32,337 bases of DNA. Origin: an uncultured Eubacteriales bacterium (lineage in GTDB: Bacteria; Bacillota; Clostridia; Oscillospirales; Oscillospiraceae). The notes under the pieces are model-generated. The model made no database searches and was not told the origin of the DNA. It saw only the letters and a list, made by a program, of their open reading frames with translations. This document shows positions 15,437 to 22,857 of the stretch, piece after piece. The translations under genes were made by a program, and so were the position numbers. Positions within the stretch are counted from its first letter, which is position 1. Each line of letters begins with the position of its first letter. The stretch is from the NCBI GenBank assembly GCA_900549865.1, contig URPU01000016.1:1-32337 (forward strand). Reading direction: 5' to 3'.

Positions 15437-16185
15437 GCCATGTCCAATCCCACCGGGCAATGGTCAGACCCCATCACCTCGGGAAAAATATATGCGTCCT
15501 TTATCTTGTCGCGCAGCCTGTCCGACACGACGAAATAGTCGATGCGCCAGCCGACGTTCCTCTCGCGCGCGGCGGCGCGGTAGCTCCACCATGAATAGGC
15601 GTCGCGCTTGTCGGGGTAGAGACAGCGGAAGCTGTCCGTGAACCCGGCGGAGAGAAGCTGCGTGAACTTTTCGCGCTCCTGATCTGAAAAGCCGGGGTTG
15701 CCGACGTTGGTCTTTGGGTTTTTCAGGTCAATCTCCTCATGCGCGACGTTCATATCGCCGCACACGATGACGGGCTTTATCTTATCCAGAGCCGTGAGAT
15801 GGGCGCGGAAATCGTCCTCCCAGCTCATGCGGTAGTCGATGCGGCGCAGCCCGTCCTGCGAGTTCGGCGTGTACACGCACACGAGGTAGAAGCCCTCATA
15901 CTCCAGCGTTATCACGCGCCCTTCGGTGTCGTGCTGCTCAATGCCGAGGTTATAGCTGACAGAAAGCGGCGTGTGCTTTGTGAATACTGCCGTGCCGGAA
16001 TAGCCCTTCCTGTCGGCATAGCACCAGTAGCTTTCATAGCCAGGCAGGTCAAGCTCCACCTGTCCCTGCTGGAGCTTCGTCTCCTGGATGCAGAAAAAGT
16101 CCGCGTCAAAGCTCCAGAATATGTCCTCAAAGCCCTTTTTCAAGACGGCGCGAAGGCCGTTAACGTTCCATGAAATAAACCTCAT
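15430..16185 (-). CDS. exoA: Exodeoxyribonuclease III / AP endonuclease
   Basis: The 251-aa member of the exonuclease-endonuclease-phosphatase fold incises abasic sites in base-excision repair. Motifs are SWNVNGLRAVL, CIQETKLQ (metal-binding Glu), YTPNSQ, CGDMNVAHEEIDL, WWSYR and SDHCPVGL (catalytic Asp-His). Full length for the family. The start overlaps the trmB stop by ATGA, and the end overlaps dus by 7 nt. Confidence 0.95.
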   Translation of the reverse strand: MRFISWNVNGLRAVLKKGFEDIFWSFDADFFCIQETKLQQGQVELDLPGYESYWCYADRKGYSGTAVFTKHTPLSVSYNLGIEQHDTEGRVITLEYEGFYLVCVYTPNSQDGLRRIDYRMSWEDDFRAHLTALDKIKPVIVCGDMNVAHEEIDLKNPKTNVGNPGFSDQEREKFTQLLSAGFTDSFRCLYPDKRDAYSWWSYRAAARERNVGWRIDYFVVSDRLRDKIKDAYIFPEVMGSDHCPVGLDMAW

Positions 16186-16934
16186 TTTTCATCCTCACCG
16201 GCGGAATTCGCCGCGCGGCTTTCCTCATAGCCTCTGGAATCGTTGAGCGAGGCGTTGCGCAGGCGCGGCACAGCCCCGGCGGAGCTGTCGCGCGTATCGG
16301 GCGTCTTTGCCGCGACGAGGCGGTTTATCTTCATCCCCTCGGCGCAGAACTTCGCCTCATAATCCGTCATCACGCCCACGGTGCCCGCGGCGTGCAGGTC
16401 GTGCGTGACCTCTGAAAGCTGCCAGCCCTCGGCGGTAAACTGCTCCGCCGACCAGTCGAAAAGCGCGGTGTTGTCAGTTTTAAAGTGTATCTCCCCGCCG
16501 GTGCGAAGCACGTCCGCATACCGGCGCAGAAACGCGGGCGCCGTCAGGCGCAGCTTTGCGTCGCGGCTTTTCGGCCACGGGTCGCAGAAGTTTATGTATA
16601 TCCTGTCCGCCTCGCCGGGGGCGAACATCTCCGTCAGCGCGGCGGCGTCGCCGTCGATGAAGCGGACGTTTTCAAGCTCCCTGTCGCGGATGCGCTCCAT
16701 TGCGATTATCATCGCGTCCGGCACCTTCTCTATTGCAAGAAACAGCGTGTCCGGCATGGACGCCGCGGTGTCCGCCGTGAAGCGGCCCTTGCCGCAGCCA
16801 AGCTCTACATACAGCTTTTCATAGCCGGGAAAGTCCTGCATCCACCGGCCGCAGTGCGCCGTGCTGTCCTTTATAATATACCCGGCGCATTTTTCCATGC
16901 GCGGCTCAAGATTGTGCCTTTTCCTCATCCTCAT
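16182..16934 (-). CDS. trmB: tRNA (guanine-N7-)-methyltransferase
   Basis: The 250-aa SAM-dependent enzyme methylates G46 of tRNA. The SAM-binding motif is VELGCGKGRF, followed by AIEKVPDAMIIAME and the family signature INFCDPWPKSRDAKLRLTAP. The C-terminal motif FKTDN...F is present. The start MRMRKRHNL is typical of the family; AGGAG lies 11 nt upstream, and an upstream frame without a site is ignored. The family is usually about 210-220 aa. The last 35 or so residues (after VAAKTPD) are extra and of low complexity, and they may derive from an inserted repeat. It is the first gene of the exoA-dus-sigma unit. Confidence 0.95.
   Translation of the reverse strand: MRMRKRHNLEPRMEKCAGYIIKDSTAHCGRWMQDFPGYEKLYVELGCGKGRFTADTAASMPDTLFLAIEKVPDAMIIAMERIRDRELENVRFIDGDAAALTEMFAPGEADRIYINFCDPWPKSRDAKLRLTAPAFLRRYADVLRTGGEIHFKTDNTALFDWSAEQFTAEGWQLSEVTHDLHAAGTVGVMTDYEAKFCAEGMKINRLVAAKTPDTRDSSAGAVPRLRNASLNDSRGYEESRAANSAGEDEK
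16200..16300. repeat. Candidate inserted repeat encoding the TrmB tail
   Basis: The 3' end of trmB carries about 100 nt that are not needed by the family. They contain a small inverted repeat, ACAGC...GCTGT (about 16270-16288), and are open on both strands. I recall similar translated tails in other Oscillospiraceae-type proteins, but that is not verified here. Confidence 0.3.
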
Positions 16935-16973
16935 ATCCAGCGGTGCTCCTGTCCGATAGTATCTCAATTAAAT

Positions 16974-17002
16974 ATAATAACACACAACGCAAAAAACATC
17001 AA
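16974..17002 (-). promoter_or_regulatory. Promoter of the trmB operon
   Basis: On the minus strand, TTGATG (16997-17002) and TATTAT (16974-16979) are 17 nt apart, and transcription would start about 30 nt upstream of the trmB ATG. It lies downstream of a T6 run that may end the SBP transcript. Confidence 0.72.
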
Positions 17003-17004
17003 TC

Positions 17005-17105
17005 GGTAATTGCCGCAAAAAAGCCCATCCTTAAAAGGAGTTCCACGGTGCGGGAAGCCTTTCAAGAATGAGCGTTTTATTCTGCCATCAGTGGCAGTTG
17101 AAATA
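17005..17105. repeat. Candidate intergenic repeat at the 3' end of the SBP gene
   Basis: The stretch contains the perfect hairpin CTGCCA-TCAG-TGGCAG (17086-17101), a TCCTT/AAGGA stem and, on the minus strand, GGGCTTTTTTG. The stop codon of the upstream SBP gene falls in the hairpin loop. The layout suggests an inserted repeat doubling as a terminator. No second copy was recognised in this window. Confidence 0.35.
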
Positions 17106-17897
17106 ATACAGCGCCGTGCTGTCCGTGAGGACGGTGTCGCATTTACCGGCGTAGAGATATTCAAAGCACTCCGTCGTGCCGCCGGCAAGGCGCGTTATCT
17201 GCCCCAGGCGCTTTTTCAGCTTCGGGTCAGTTTCCAGCGCGGCCATGGCCTCCGGCGTGGAGCACATGGCCATGTTCCTGCCGCCGAGGCGAAGCTTGTT
17301 CCACACGCTGGAGCCGTTCCTTGCGGCGATGACTATATCGTTATGCACATAGGGGCCGTACTGGGTGTACTCCCCGGCCTCCACCTCGGCGGGGTCGAGC
17401 GCGATGCCGCCCCACGCGCAGTCGATATTGCCGGAGGACAGCTCCACGTACACGTTCTCCTTCTCTATCGGCTGGAGCTTGAGCGTCCAGCCGAGCCTTT
17501 CGCACACGGCCTGTGCAAGCTCCACGTCGAAGCCCCAATAGCTGTCGCCGGAGATATACGCCATGGGGAAGGAGTTCACGTCAATGCCGATGATGAGATC
17601 CTGCACCGCGGGGGGCGTAAGCTCACTGAGCGCCTCGGCGCGCTTATTGAAGGTGATTATCCTGTCGCCGAACCACTTGGCCTCAAGCTCGTCCACCTTG
17701 CCCTCACCGGCAAGTGTCTCTATGGCCGCGGTCACGTAGAAATAGACCGGGTCGTCATTTCTGAAAGCGATGGAATAATCCTGCGAGACGAGCGTCTGAA
17801 GCGTCTTGACGCCGTAGGTCGTGCCGCCGCTGCCGCAGGCGCACAGCGAAAGCGCCATGCACGCGGCAAGCATAATACTTATAAATCTTTTTTTCAT
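17088..17897 (-). CDS. Solute-binding lipoprotein (SBP_bac_3 type) with permuted halves
   Basis: A 269-aa lipoprotein: signal peptide MKKRFISIMLAACMALSL and lipobox LCAC with Cys21. Residues about 28-80 match the normal C-terminal end of SBP_bac_3 proteins (DYSIAFRNDD, then AAIETLAGEGKVDELEAKWFG). Residues about 97-269 match the normal N-terminal and middle parts (IIGIDVNSFP, GFDVELAQAVCERLGW, GNIDCAWGGIA, CDTVLTDSTALYY). The chain stops just where the C-terminal segment would normally follow. The parts are therefore circularly permuted, or are the remains of a two-domain SBP. The family usually captures amino acids for an ABC importer, but no permease or ATPase is adjacent. It lies 36 nt after the serine hydrolase gene, behind AGGTGA. 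Confidence 0.85.
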   Translation of the reverse strand: MKKRFISIMLAACMALSLCACGSGGTTYGVKTLQTLVSQDYSIAFRNDDPVYFYVTAAIETLAGEGKVDELEAKWFGDRIITFNKRAEALSELTPPAVQDLIIGIDVNSFPMAYISGDSYWGFDVELAQAVCERLGWTLKLQPIEKENVYVELSSGNIDCAWGGIALDPAEVEAGEYTQYGPYVHNDIVIAARNGSSVWNKLRLGGRNMAMCSTPEAMAALETDPKLKKRLGQITRLAGGTTECFEYLYAGKCDTVLTDSTALYYFNCH

Positions 17898-17933
17898 GCT
17901 GTCACCTGATATAATGCCGGAATGTGCCGCGCG

Positions 17934-19091
17934 TCAGTGCCGCGGCGAATAGCCGCCGCGCCGGCCGGCCTTTGCCCTGCCGCGCTTTTTGACCGCGGCA
18001 ATTATTACTGCCACAGCCGCCGCTGCCGCAAGCGCGATCACCGCCGCTGTTTTCAGCTTACCGCGCGTTTCGGCGGCGCGCTGCTCCTCCTGCTGGCGCT
18101 GCTGCTGTGCAAGCTGTTCCTCCTGCCTGGCGGCGCGCTGGCGCTCCTCCTCGGCGGCGCGCTGCTCCTCCGCCTCCTTGGCAAGGCGCTCCTCCTCGGC
18201 CTTTGCCGCGGCCGCTTTTTCCTCGGCGGCGGCCTTCTCCGCCGAATAGCTTTCAAGCTTGGCGTCGAGAGTATATGTATACTCCACGAACATCTTCGCT
18301 GCCTCGCCGATGACCTCCTCGGCGCGCTCGGTATTCTTCGTCATGACCGTGAGGATGACGGGGTTTGGCGTATATATGATGCCGGAGGTGTGGTTGAACT
18401 CGTTATAGCTGCCGTACTTCTGGGCGATCTCAAGCGGCTCGTCAATGCAGAGGTGGAAGTAATCCACCGGCTGCGCAAGCTTCAGGCAGTCGATTATATG
18501 TGGGAAGCGCTCAGACTGCGTATAGAGCGTGGTCATCACGTCGTTCATGAAGCGGGCCGTGAAATAGCTGTAATCGACGAAGTCCGGGTCATAGTAATCG
18601 TCCGGCAGGGATGAAAACTGCTTGTACATCTCGCGCGCCTGCTGATCCGTGCCGAGGTAGCTGAGCATAAGGTGGGCATAGTCGTTGTTGGAATAGACAA
18701 GGATGCTCTCCTCCGCCTTGGCAAGCGTGATGCCCTTTATGTCGGTCTCCTGCGTCAGTTCGCCGTTATGCTCCCGCTCGGCAAGTATCATCATCAGCGG
18801 CACCTTGTACATGCTGGCGCTGTAGTACCACGCGTCGGGATTATAAAACCACGTTTCGCCCGTGGCGAGATATGTATAGGCGATGCTGAACCTCTCCGGC
18901 CGGACGCCGTAGCTTGAATAGCGGCTGATGAAGTCCTCCGTCATCGCTTCGAGCGCGTCTGGGTCAAATATCGTCATTTCCGCTGCGTCCTGCGCGGCGT
19001 CAGGCTCCTGCGCGAGGGCGCACGGTGCGCCCTGCATACCCAGCACGAGCGCCAGCGCAAGGGAAAGGGCGGTTTTCAATAGCTTTTTCAT
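17934..19091 (-). CDS. Secreted, membrane-anchored serine hydrolase (beta-lactamase/PBP-like) with coiled coil
   Basis: The 385-aa product has a signal peptide (LLKTALSLALALVLG, cleavage likely after ALA27). The serine-hydrolase domain spans about 45-270. Its SxxK motif is S93-M-Y-K96 and its second motif is S134-N-N136. The third position reads H234-T-S-G instead of K-T/S-G, as in some non-beta-lactamase members. An Ala/Glu/Gln/Arg-rich coiled coil (about 279-344) follows. One membrane helix (about 346-366) and a basic tail (KKRGRAKAGRRGG) end the protein. The catalytic domain would sit outside, on a helical stalk. The substrate is unknown; peptidoglycan peptides are plausible. It lies between the lectin-kinase gene and the SBP gene on the same strand. 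Confidence 0.85.
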   Translation of the reverse strand: MKKLLKTALSLALALVLGMQGAPCALAQEPDAAQDAAEMTIFDPDALEAMTEDFISRYSSYGVRPERFSIAYTYLATGETWFYNPDAWYYSASMYKVPLMMILAEREHNGELTQETDIKGITLAKAEESILVYSNNDYAHLMLSYLGTDQQAREMYKQFSSLPDDYYDPDFVDYSYFTARFMNDVMTTLYTQSERFPHIIDCLKLAQPVDYFHLCIDEPLEIAQKYGSYNEFNHTSGIIYTPNPVILTVMTKNTERAEEVIGEAAKMFVEYTYTLDAKLESYSAEKAAAEEKAAAAKAEEERLAKEAEEQRAAEEERQRAARQEEQLAQQQRQQEEQRAAETRGKLKTAAVIALAAAAAVAVIIAAVKKRGRAKAGRRGGYSPRH

Positions 19092-19153
19092 CGCGGTCTC
19101 TCCAAGGTATCATACTCTGCTTCCAAAAAGCCCGCGGGCATTTTTGACAAGCT

Positions 19154-19162
19154 ATTATATCA
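19154..19162 (-). promoter_or_regulatory. Extended -10 promoter element of the serine hydrolase gene
   Basis: On the minus strand, TGATATAAT is an extended -10 (TGn-TATAAT). It lies about 60 nt upstream of the start codon and after the terminator at 19196-19221. No good -35 box is seen. Confidence 0.55.
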
Positions 19163-19195
19163 CACAGTTTTCCTTTTGCATACAGGAAAATACAT

Positions 19196-19221
19196 GGGCG
19201 CACCGCAGCCGCGGTGCGCCC
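19196..19221 (-). terminator. Terminator after the pseudokinase-lectin gene
   Basis: GGGCGCACCGC (19196-19206) and GCGGTGCGCCC (19211-19221) form an 11-bp GC-rich stem with a 4-nt loop, 24 nt after the stop codon. The minus-strand tail ATGTATTTTCC is only moderately T-rich. Confidence 0.75.
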
Positions 19222-19245
19222 GTGCGTAAGCGGCTTATTAACCGC

Positions 19246-20976
19246 TCAGTCGCCGAATTCACAGATATAGGCCATCTTCCCGCCGTACCACTGGGGGAAT
19301 TCCTTGCACGGGTCGTCGCGGCTGTCGTTATAGTACCAGCCGCGGTTGTTCCACAGCAGCACATAGTCCTCCGCCGCGCCGTCGGAGCTGTCAACATAGG
19401 ACGGTTCACCCTTGGCCCACTGCTCATACGGGTCGGTCGAGCCGTCTTCCCAGACGATGGCGCCGTTCTCCCTGTGCCCGCCGATCCACAGCATGGTCAC
19501 ATTCTTGCTCTCGGCGAGATCGACAAGCGCGTTGAACTCCGCCGCGTCGTTCGGCACGGCAAGGTGCCCGCCCATTTCCGCGCACTTCTTCTGCGCGTCC
19601 GTCCAGCTTATATCCTCTATCACGAGCTCATAGCCGTGCTCACGTGGGGCGGCAGTCGTGCTGTCATCGGGCGCGGCCGCATTCGTGCCGGTCCCGTCAG
19701 CGCCGTTCGCCGCATCAGTTCCGCCAGCGCCGGGGATATAGGGCGTGCCCTCGGGGTCCGGCTCTATCGGCAGCAGATCTGCGGGGTCAACATCATCCAC
19801 TGGCGCGGCGCTTTCAACGGGATGCTCCGCCTGCGCGTCCTGCCCGTCGCTGCTCTGCGCGGGGGCGGCCGTTGCGTCCGCCGCCTGTGCGCCGGGGTCG
19901 TTCGTCGCCATTCTGCCGTTTATGTCCTTGATGAGCGCGTTGAATACTATCGCCACTATCACAAGCACAGCGCACAGCACGAGAATGACCGCGACCGGCC
20001 TTCTTCTGCGTTTTTTAACCTCTTCCGCCATACGACGCTCCTTCTCGGGGTCCCTCGTGTACTGCACCACGGGGGTGATCTCCGGTTGTTTTTTCAATAC
20101 CACGGGCTCAAGCTCCGGGTTCTTTTCAACATACAGTCTGGGAACGCGCTGCCGCCCGGCCGGTGTGCCCGGCGCGGAAGCACCGGCGGCCTCCGCCTCC
20201 CTTGCGACCTGCGCGGCAAGCTCAAACTCGTCCTGCGGGGCGGCCGCGTCATCACCAGACGCATCCTCCGCCGCGGCGAACTGCTCCTCCGGCGCTTCAA
20301 CGACCGGCTCCTCCTGCGGCGGCGCTGTAAGCTCCGGCTCCGGCAGGGGCTGCTCCTCGTCGCGCTCGATTATGCCGACCATGAGGCGCTCGATATCGCT
20401 GAGGTCGTCGTCGTTCTTATTGAATATGGTCTCGGCGCTGGGCGCGCCGTTGAGGTAGAGGTTCTTCAAGCAGCTTTCGGCCATGACGCGCAGCTCGTCC
20501 ATACTCTGATACCTGTCCGCCGCCTTGAAGCGCGTGGCCTTTTTTATAATGTCGCCGAGGCGGCGTCCTGCCTCACGCGGCGCAGGGAAATCGTCCCCGC
20601 CCATGCGGCGAAGCTGGGCGTCCTTACACTCGCCGTCGAACGGCAGGCGGCCGCCCGTGACGGCATAGTACAGCACCATGCCTATGGCGTAAACGTCCGA
20701 GGCGGGGCCGGGGCGGTGGTTCCAGTAAAGCTCCGGCGGCAGGAACTGCAGCTCCTGTCCGGTCCAGTCCTCCTTCGAGGCCGGGCCGATGGCAAGCTCC
20801 CCGGAGGCGTCCATGCTTATATTGTCAGGGTATATCCCGCCGCGGTACGCACCCGCGCCCACATCCGCCTTGACGCGCTCACACAGCTTCACGGTGAATT
20901 CGCAAAGCTGCTGGCGGTCATATCCGCAGATAGAGCTGCCAATGACTTTACCGGGGTCGAATTCTGTCTTTTTCAC
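19246..20976 (-). CDS. Pseudokinase - transmembrane - C-type lectin domain protein
   Basis: The 576-aa product starts at GTG (20974-20976), 6 nt after a GGAGGAGG run. Residues about 1-170 match the C-lobe of Ser/Thr kinases: PDN at 50-52 (catalytic-loop Asn), PPE at 80-82, and SDVYAIG at 93-99 followed by LPFDG. The N-lobe with P-loop and Lys is missing. The HRD motif reads YRGGIYPDN and the DFG site reads IGPAS. It therefore cannot be a canonical kinase. An acidic/Pro-rich linker and one membrane helix (about 328-350, VILVLCAVLVIVAIVF) follow. An Ala/Asp-rich stalk then leads to a C-type lectin-like domain (about 447-576): WTDAQKKCAEMGGHLA, MLWIGG, KGEPS and MAYICEF. It likely links surface binding to an intracellular scaffold. 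Partners are unknown. Confidence 0.85.
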   Translation of the reverse strand: MKKTEFDPGKVIGSSICGYDRQQLCEFTVKLCERVKADVGAGAYRGGIYPDNISMDASGELAIGPASKEDWTGQELQFLPPELYWNHRPGPASDVYAIGMVLYYAVTGGRLPFDGECKDAQLRRMGGDDFPAPREAGRRLGDIIKKATRFKAADRYQSMDELRVMAESCLKNLYLNGAPSAETIFNKNDDDLSDIERLMVGIIERDEEQPLPEPELTAPPQEEPVVEAPEEQFAAAEDASGDDAAAPQDEFELAAQVAREAEAAGASAPGTPAGRQRVPRLYVEKNPELEPVVLKKQPEITPVVQYTRDPEKERRMAEEVKKRRRRPVAVILVLCAVLVIVAIVFNALIKDINGRMATNDPGAQAADATAAPAQSSDGQDAQAEHPVESAAPVDDVDPADLLPIEPDPEGTPYIPGAGGTDAANGADGTGTNAAAPDDSTTAAPREHGYELVIEDISWTDAQKKCAEMGGHLAVPNDAAEFNALVDLAESKNVTMLWIGGHRENGAIVWEDGSTDPYEQWAKGEPSYVDSSDGAAEDYVLLWNNRGWYYNDSRDDPCKEFPQWYGGKMAYICEFGD

Positions 20977-21014
20977 ATCGGGCCTCCTCCCGCTCAGGTT
21001 CTGTCAATAGTATT

Positions 21015-21043
21015 ATGTTAACACACCGTTTCCCATTCGTCAA
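21015..21043 (-). promoter_or_regulatory. Promoter of the pseudokinase-lectin gene
   Basis: On the minus strand, TTGACG (21038-21043) and TAACAT (21015-21020) are separated by 17 nt. They lie about 40 nt upstream of the GTG start. Confidence 0.75.
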
Positions 21044-21078
21044 TTAAAACTCATTTTTTATTCGACAATTTTTGCGCC

Positions 21079-22683
21079 TTATTTCAGCATCTTTTCGGTC
21101 AGCTTTTCTATCTGGTCGGCATAGCGGGCAAGCTCCTTATTCGCCCGCCCCTCCAGCGTGCGGCAGACCTTCAAAAGCTTCTCCGCCGCGGCGATTAGCC
21201 GTTCATAAACAGGGCTGGACTTCCGCGCGCCGGTGCCCGTCTTGACGATGGGCTTGCCCTGCGTTATGCGCGCAAACTCGCCGGATATGAGGTCGAAGCA
21301 GGTGCCGCTGTAGGGGGCGAAGGCCTTATAGCCCAGCTCTTCGTTCAGGCACTTTGTGAAGCTGTCCGCCGCGTCGGGGTCGCCGTGGTTGACGAACACG
21401 AGCTTCGGCTTTTCCTCAAAGCCATTGAGCCAGCTTATAAGCCCGGCCTTGTCCGCGTGGCCGCTCACGCCGGGCAGCACATCCACCTCGGCGTTGACCT
21501 GTATCTCCTCGCCGAGGAGCTTTACCTTCTTCGCCCCGTCTGCCAGCGCGCGGCCGGGCGTGCCGACGGCCTGATAGCCCACGAACAGCACGAGCGTTTC
21601 GCGCTTCCAGAGATTGTGCTTGAGGTGGTGGCGGATGCGCCCCGCGTCGCACATGCCGCTGGCGGAGATTATCACCTTGGGCGTGGGGTCGTCATTTATG
21701 GCCTTGGACTCCTCCGTGGAGACGGTGAGCTTCAGACCCGGAAAAACGAGGGGGTTGACGCCGGAGCGGATGACGGCGCGCATTTCGTCGTCCACGAACT
21801 GCGTGTCGCACTGGAGGAACACGCGCGTGGCCTCGACGGCAAGCGGGCTGTCAACATACACGGGAAAGTCGCCGTGCCCGGTGACAAGGCCGCGCTCCTT
21901 TATCTCGCGGATGAAGTACAGCATTTCCTGCGTGCGGCCGACGGCAAAGGACGGGATGATGAGATTGCCGCCGCGGTCAAGCGTTTTCTGGATGCGCGCA
22001 GCAAGCTCGCTGACATAGTCGGCGCGCTCCGCCGTGTGATACCTGTCGCCGTAGGTGGACTCTATCACGAGATACTCCGTGTCCTTGACGTGCTGCGGGT
22101 CGCGCAGGATGGGCTGGTCTATATTGCCGATGTCGCCGGAGAAGGTGATCTTGCGCTGCTCTCCGTTTTCGTGCAGCCACACCTCTATAGCCGCCGAGCC
22201 GAGAAGGTGGCCGACGTCCGTCATGCGTATGGTCACGCAGTCGTTTATCTGGATCTCCTCGCCGTAGCCGCAGGGGCGCATCTGGCGCAGGATGCCCTCC
22301 GCGTCCTCCATGTCGTAAAGCGGCTCGACCGGCGGATCGCCGCGGCGCTTGCCCTTGTTGTTCTTCCACTCCGCGTCGGACATCTGGATGTTCGCGCAGT
22401 CGCGCAGCATTATTTCGCACAGGGCGCAGGTCGCCGCGCTTGCGTACACCGGGCCACGATAGCCGTTTTTATACAGCAGCGGCAGCTTGCCGGAGTGGTC
22501 GATATGCGCGTGCGTCAGAAGCACGAAGTCCAGCGCGCCCGCCGCGACGGGCAGAGTCTCATTCTCGAAGAGGTCCTTGCCCTGCTCCATGCCGCAGTCA
22601 ACTATGCCGCGCTTGTCGCCGGCCTCGATGTACGTGCAGCTTCCCGTGACCTCATGCGCCGCGCCGAGAAATGTTATTTTCAT
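21079..22683 (-). CDS. MBL-fold beta-CASP RNA-processing nuclease
   Basis: A 534-aa metallo-beta-lactamase fold enzyme of the beta-CASP group. The zinc-binding motif H58-A-H60-I-D62-H63 is preceded by LLT, and GHLLGSAAIEV and FSGDIG supply further ligands. The beta-CASP region contains VIESTYGDRYH, IIPSFAVGRTQEML and SGMCDAGRIRHHL. The closing motif SGHADKAGL and a final His (FVNHGD) are present. It resembles the YSH1/CPSF-like exonucleases of bacteria rather than RNase J. Substrates are presumably RNA. It has its own promoter, and AAAGGGG precedes the ATG. Confidence 0.93.
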   Translation of the reverse strand: MKITFLGAAHEVTGSCTYIEAGDKRGIVDCGMEQGKDLFENETLPVAAGALDFVLLTHAHIDHSGKLPLLYKNGYRGPVYASAATCALCEIMLRDCANIQMSDAEWKNNKGKRRGDPPVEPLYDMEDAEGILRQMRPCGYGEEIQINDCVTIRMTDVGHLLGSAAIEVWLHENGEQRKITFSGDIGNIDQPILRDPQHVKDTEYLVIESTYGDRYHTAERADYVSELAARIQKTLDRGGNLIIPSFAVGRTQEMLYFIREIKERGLVTGHGDFPVYVDSPLAVEATRVFLQCDTQFVDDEMRAVIRSGVNPLVFPGLKLTVSTEESKAINDDPTPKVIISASGMCDAGRIRHHLKHNLWKRETLVLFVGYQAVGTPGRALADGAKKVKLLGEEIQVNAEVDVLPGVSGHADKAGLISWLNGFEEKPKLVFVNHGDPDAADSFTKCLNEELGYKAFAPYSGTCFDLISGEFARITQGKPIVKTGTGARKSSPVYERLIAAAEKLLKVCRTLEGRANKELARYADQIEKLTEKMLK

Positions 22684-22725
22684 TTTATTTTCCCCTTTGT
22701 ACTTTATGTTTTGTGCTTTTCGTCT

Positions 22726-22754
22726 ATTTTACATCGGGAGCGCCGCGTTGGCAA
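22726..22754 (-). promoter_or_regulatory. Promoter of the MBL nuclease gene
   Basis: On the minus strand, TTGCCA (22749-22754) and TAAAAT (22726-22731) are separated by 17 nt and lie about 45 nt upstream of the start codon. Confidence 0.68.
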
Positions 22755-22796
22755 CGGAGAATATGATTCCACTATTATATATTAACGCCTATTCGA

Positions 22797-22842
22797 CGAA
22801 AACGCGGCCGCTTCTGTTCCCTTCTCGGGGCAGAAACGGCCG
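22797..22842 (-). terminator. Probable terminator after polC
   Basis: CGGCCG(t)TTCTG pairs with CAGAA(g)CGGCCG (22831-22842 with 22805-22816). An inner CCC/GGG helix lies in the loop. The minus-strand tail CGTTTTCG is short in T. It lies 15 nt after the polC stop. Confidence 0.6.
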
Positions 22843-22857
22843 GACTTTACATTTGTG

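Noticed and set aside
16182..16185. ATGA overlap as a frameshift joining trmB and exoA
   Set aside because: It is an ordinary stop-start overlap; both proteins are complete with their own motifs.
18928..21021. Long plus-strand frame (697 codons) opposite the pseudokinase-lectin gene
   Set aside because: Its product is Arg/Leu/Gly-rich with no recognisable domain and no ribosome binding site, while the minus strand encodes clear kinase-like and lectin domains.
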